This document shows, in pieces, positions 6,178 to 7,846 of a DNA stretch of 7,846 nucleotides. Positions within the stretch are counted from its first letter, which is position 1, and every line of letters starts with the position of its first letter. Below the pieces are notes generated by a model. The model was not told where the DNA came from. It ran no database searches and saw only the letters and a list, made by a program, of their open reading frames with translations. The DNA is taken from the NCBI GenBank assembly GCA_022615595.1, contig JAKEGI010000048.1, forward strand, positions 1 to 7,846, given 5' to 3'. Source of the stretch: Bacteroidales bacterium. GTDB taxonomy: Bacteria; Bacteroidota; Bacteroidia; Bacteroidales; VadinHA17. Made by a program: the position numbers and the translations under genes.

Positions 6178-7194
6178 ATGAATCTTAATGACACCAGATA
6201 CAATCGTTTTGCCCTTGTAAGGGAGATGATGGAAACACCCGGGGTTATTTCCCGGTTTGATTACAGTGCTGTTCTGCCCTTCGCAAATGCAGTGAAAGGG
6301 AAAGGGGGAATCTTTCTGACCGGCGAAGGGAGCAGCCGTATCTTTCCGGCAAAAAGGGCAATGTATGCCCGCATGATCAGGGGATGCCGTTTTCCTGTCA
6401 TGACGGAAGGCTCGACACAGGCCATGGAATATGATCTTGATGATTATGCTGTCTTCGGAGCCTCGAACTCGGGTAAGACCAAGGAGATCATGCGGTTCAT
6501 GGTCTCTCTCAGGGAGAAGGGTCATGACACTCTTATGGGTCTGACAGCCAATGCAGGGACGCCCCTCTGTGATGTCACACGCATGACACACCTGCTCACC
6601 TGCGGTAAGGAGGACGCAGTTGCCGCTACGAAATCAGTGGTTGAGCAGGCACTCTTCTATGACGCCCTTCAGCACACCCTCTGGGGTGAGCCGATGGCAT
6701 CACTGTCAGTTCTTGCTGACGGATTTGAAAAAGCCCTGAAGCTTGAAATAGATCAGAAGATTGTAAGCAAGCTTGCCGCTGCACCAGTCATCTGGTTTGC
6801 CGGTAAAAACAACGGTGTGGCTGAAGAGCTTGCCCTTAAGACGAATGAGATAACACGCAAACGGTCTGATTTTCTCGAAGGCACATATGCAGCACACGGA
6901 ATAGAGGAGGTGATGAATCCCGATGAGGTTCTCATCTGGGTAGATCCGTTTGAGGAAGAGGAGGAGAAGTTTCATGAAATACTGGTTAAGGGTGTGGGTA
7001 TGACAGTCATTGCCATAGCTCCGAGAGCAACACGCTTCCCGACAGTATTGATACCCGGAGGTCTTCCATCGTCGCCCTATATTCAGCTGGCCGCAGGATG
7101 GAACCTTCTTGTTGAAACGGGAATAGCCCTGGGTGTTGACCTTGACCATCCCAAAAGAGCCAGGAAAGTGGGCAATGAATACCTTCCGGGGTAG
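6178..7194 (+). CDS. Double-SIS-domain phosphosugar isomerase/deaminase (AgaS/GlmS-C-like)
   Basis: This 338-residue protein has two SIS domains (about 38-170 and 195-330) like the isomerase half of GlmS, without the glutaminase domain. The first has GEGSSR (49-54), SNSGKT (96-101) and ATKSVVEQ (150-157), which correspond to the GlmS phosphate-binding SxSGxT and ATKxxxxQ motifs. The second has EELALKTNEI (216-225), where E217, K221 and E224 take the spacing of GlmS E481, K485 and E488. The C-terminal DHPKRARK puts K330 where GlmS has K603. H240 lies as far from E224 as H504 does from E488, but its flank (YAAHGIEEV) differs from GlmS ELKHGP. Stand-alone proteins of this length include NagB-II/GlmD glucosamine-6-phosphate deaminases, AgaS and fructosamine deglycases. 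Next to a PIG-L deacetylase, deamination or isomerisation of a hexosamine phosphate is the best guess. It starts 11 bp after the PIG-L gene. Confidence 0.85.
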   Translation: MNLNDTRYNRFALVREMMETPGVISRFDYSAVLPFANAVKGKGGIFLTGEGSSRIFPAKRAMYARMIRGCRFPVMTEGSTQAMEYDLDDYAVFGASNSGKTKEIMRFMVSLREKGHDTLMGLTANAGTPLCDVTRMTHLLTCGKEDAVAATKSVVEQALFYDALQHTLWGEPMASLSVLADGFEKALKLEIDQKIVSKLAAAPVIWFAGKNNGVAEELALKTNEITRKRSDFLEGTYAAHGIEEVMNPDEVLIWVDPFEEEEEKFHEILVKGVGMTVIAIAPRATRFPTVLIPGGLPSSPYIQLAAGWNLLVETGIALGVDLDHPKRARKVGNEYLPG

Positions 7195-7199
7195 TCATG

Positions 7200-7233
7200 G
7201 CTGAGAAGAGCCTCATCAGCTGACATTTTTTTT
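7200..7233 (+). terminator. Weak intrinsic terminator candidate after the SIS gene
   Basis: GCTGA (7200-7204) can pair with TCAGC (7216-7220) over an 11-nt loop, and a run of eight T follows at 7226-7233. TCAGCTGA (7216-7223) is itself a palindrome. The stem is only 5 bp and stands 5 nt before the T run, so it is not a textbook terminator, but it lies 6 bp after the last gene of the unit and before a new leader region. Confidence 0.35.
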
Positions 7234-7245
7234 CAAGGGGTTAAT

Positions 7246-7275
7246 CTAAACATTATATTTACGTTTAGTTTAAAC
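7246..7275 (+). promoter_or_regulatory. TAAAC/GTTTA repeats, possible operator before ROK paralogue 2
   Basis: CTAAAC (7246-7251) and GTTTAG (7263-7268) form an inverted repeat, and GTTTAAAC (7268-7275) is a perfect 8-bp palindrome sharing one base with it. TAAACAT occurs at 7247-7253 and 7271-7277, exactly 24 bp apart. TATATTTA (7254-7261), one base off the TAnnTTTG -7 element, falls inside the array, but no clear -33 TTTG is seen at the right distance. The layout, 13 bp before the ATG at 7288, fits a promoter with an overlapping operator. Confidence 0.4.
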
Positions 7276-7287
7276 ATATCTATACCC

Positions 7288-7846
7288 ATGAAAAAAGAGA
7301 AGGTTGTTGTAGGCATTGACATAGGAGGCACCAATACAGTCTTTGGCTTTGTTAACAGGAACGGCAGGATCCTTGCCGAAGACAGTCTTGTCACCACGCA
7401 TTACGATGAGCCTGAGGTTTTTGTAGCAGCGCTGTATGAGAAGATCATGCTCAGCCAGGCAAAGGCGGGGAAGGAGGTTGAGATACTTGGATTTGGTATC
7501 GGTGCACCCATGGGGAACATCAACAAGGGCACCATTGAACACCCGGCAGGCCTTCCGTGGAAAGGCATAATACCGTTGTCGGAAATATTTTCGAAGCATA
7601 CATCCCTGCCTGTTCTCGTCACCAATGATGCCAATGCAGCAGCCGTCGGCGAGATGATCTACGGCGGAGCAAAGGGAATGAAGAACTTTGTGGTCATAAC
7701 TCTCGGCACCGGTTTAGGAAGCGGGTTCGTGGTTGACGGCAAGCTTGTATACGGGCATGATGGCTTTGCAGGAGAGATAGGTCATACTGTCATCAGGCCG
7801 GGACAGTCAAACCGTGACTGCGGCTGCGGACGCAAAGGGTGCCTTG
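7288..7846 (+). CDS. ROK family sugar kinase (paralogue 2), truncated by window end
   Basis: The frame opens at the ATG at 7288 and stays open to the end of the window, giving 186 residues of an expected 310-330. It shows DIGGTN (11-16), NDANAAA with catalytic D114, LGTGLGSG, GEIGH (E163, H166) and the zinc cysteines C178, C180 and C185, so the N-terminal lobe and zinc site are intact. There is no helix-turn-helix, so it is a kinase. By hand alignment it is about 60 % identical to the ROK protein at 2475-3428, with identical blocks such as NKGTIE, WKGIIPL, TNDANAAA and GGAKGMK. Its loop before the zinc cysteines is longer (RPGQSNRD). It lies 93 bp after the SIS gene, behind its own leader with repeats, so it probably has separate control. 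The substrate is not known; the duplication suggests one kinase for mannose or glucose and one for an N-acetylhexosamine. Confidence 0.92.
   Translation, partial: MKKEKVVVGIDIGGTNTVFGFVNRNGRILAEDSLVTTHYDEPEVFVAALYEKIMLSQAKAGKEVEILGFGIGAPMGNINKGTIEHPAGLPWKGIIPLSEIFSKHTSLPVLVTNDANAAAVGEMIYGGAKGMKNFVVITLGTGLGSGFVVDGKLVYGHDGFAGEIGHTVIRPGQSNRDCGCGRKGCL

Noticed and set aside
6130..6591. 153-codon open frame on the - strand across the PIG-L/SIS junction
   Set aside because: The protein is rich in His and Cys with no family pattern and is antisense to two well-supported genes, so it was not taken as a gene or toxin.

Overview
The window reads as part of a chromosome of a member of the Bacteroidota, probably an environmental one. 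Three things point there: a promoter that closely matches the TTTG / TAnnTTTG consensus of that phylum, the near absence of Shine-Dalgarno sequences before most genes, and an Ig-like surface protein of a type common in the phylum beside a Tat-exported GH125 mannosidase. This assignment is an inference from style and was not tested by a search. All genes lie on the + strand and are packed tightly. No stretch over 300 bases lacks a gene, and I see no RNA gene, CRISPR array, IS element or phage gene.

Layout. Positions 1-1029 hold the 3' part of an Ig-like domain surface protein. It is followed after 6 bp by a GH125 exo-alpha-1,6-mannosidase with a twin-arginine signal (1036-2463), and after 11 bp by a ROK sugar kinase (2475-3428). 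A 77-bp gap carries a good Bacteroidota promoter and an inverted repeat. It opens a second unit of four genes spaced 21, 12 and 11 bp apart: a CBM9-like protein without a signal peptide (3506-4159), a phosphofructokinase with pyrophosphate-type signature residues (4181-5386), a PIG-L family deacetylase (5399-6166) and a double-SIS-domain phosphosugar isomerase/deaminase (6178-7194). A 93-bp gap with a weak terminator-like element and TAAAC/GTTTA repeats precedes a second ROK kinase (7288 to the window end, truncated), which is about 60 % identical by hand count to the first.

How the genes may work together. The set looks like a sugar salvage module. GH125 trims alpha-1,6-mannose outside the cytoplasm. 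ROK kinases phosphorylate the imported sugar or amino sugar. The PIG-L enzyme could remove the N-acetyl group and the SIS protein could isomerise or deaminate the product to fructose-6-phosphate, which the PPi-type PFK sends into glycolysis. This would be a route for N-glycan sugars (mannose and GlcNAc) with non-homologous stand-ins for NagA and NagB. The family assignments are firm. The pathway and its substrates are inference.
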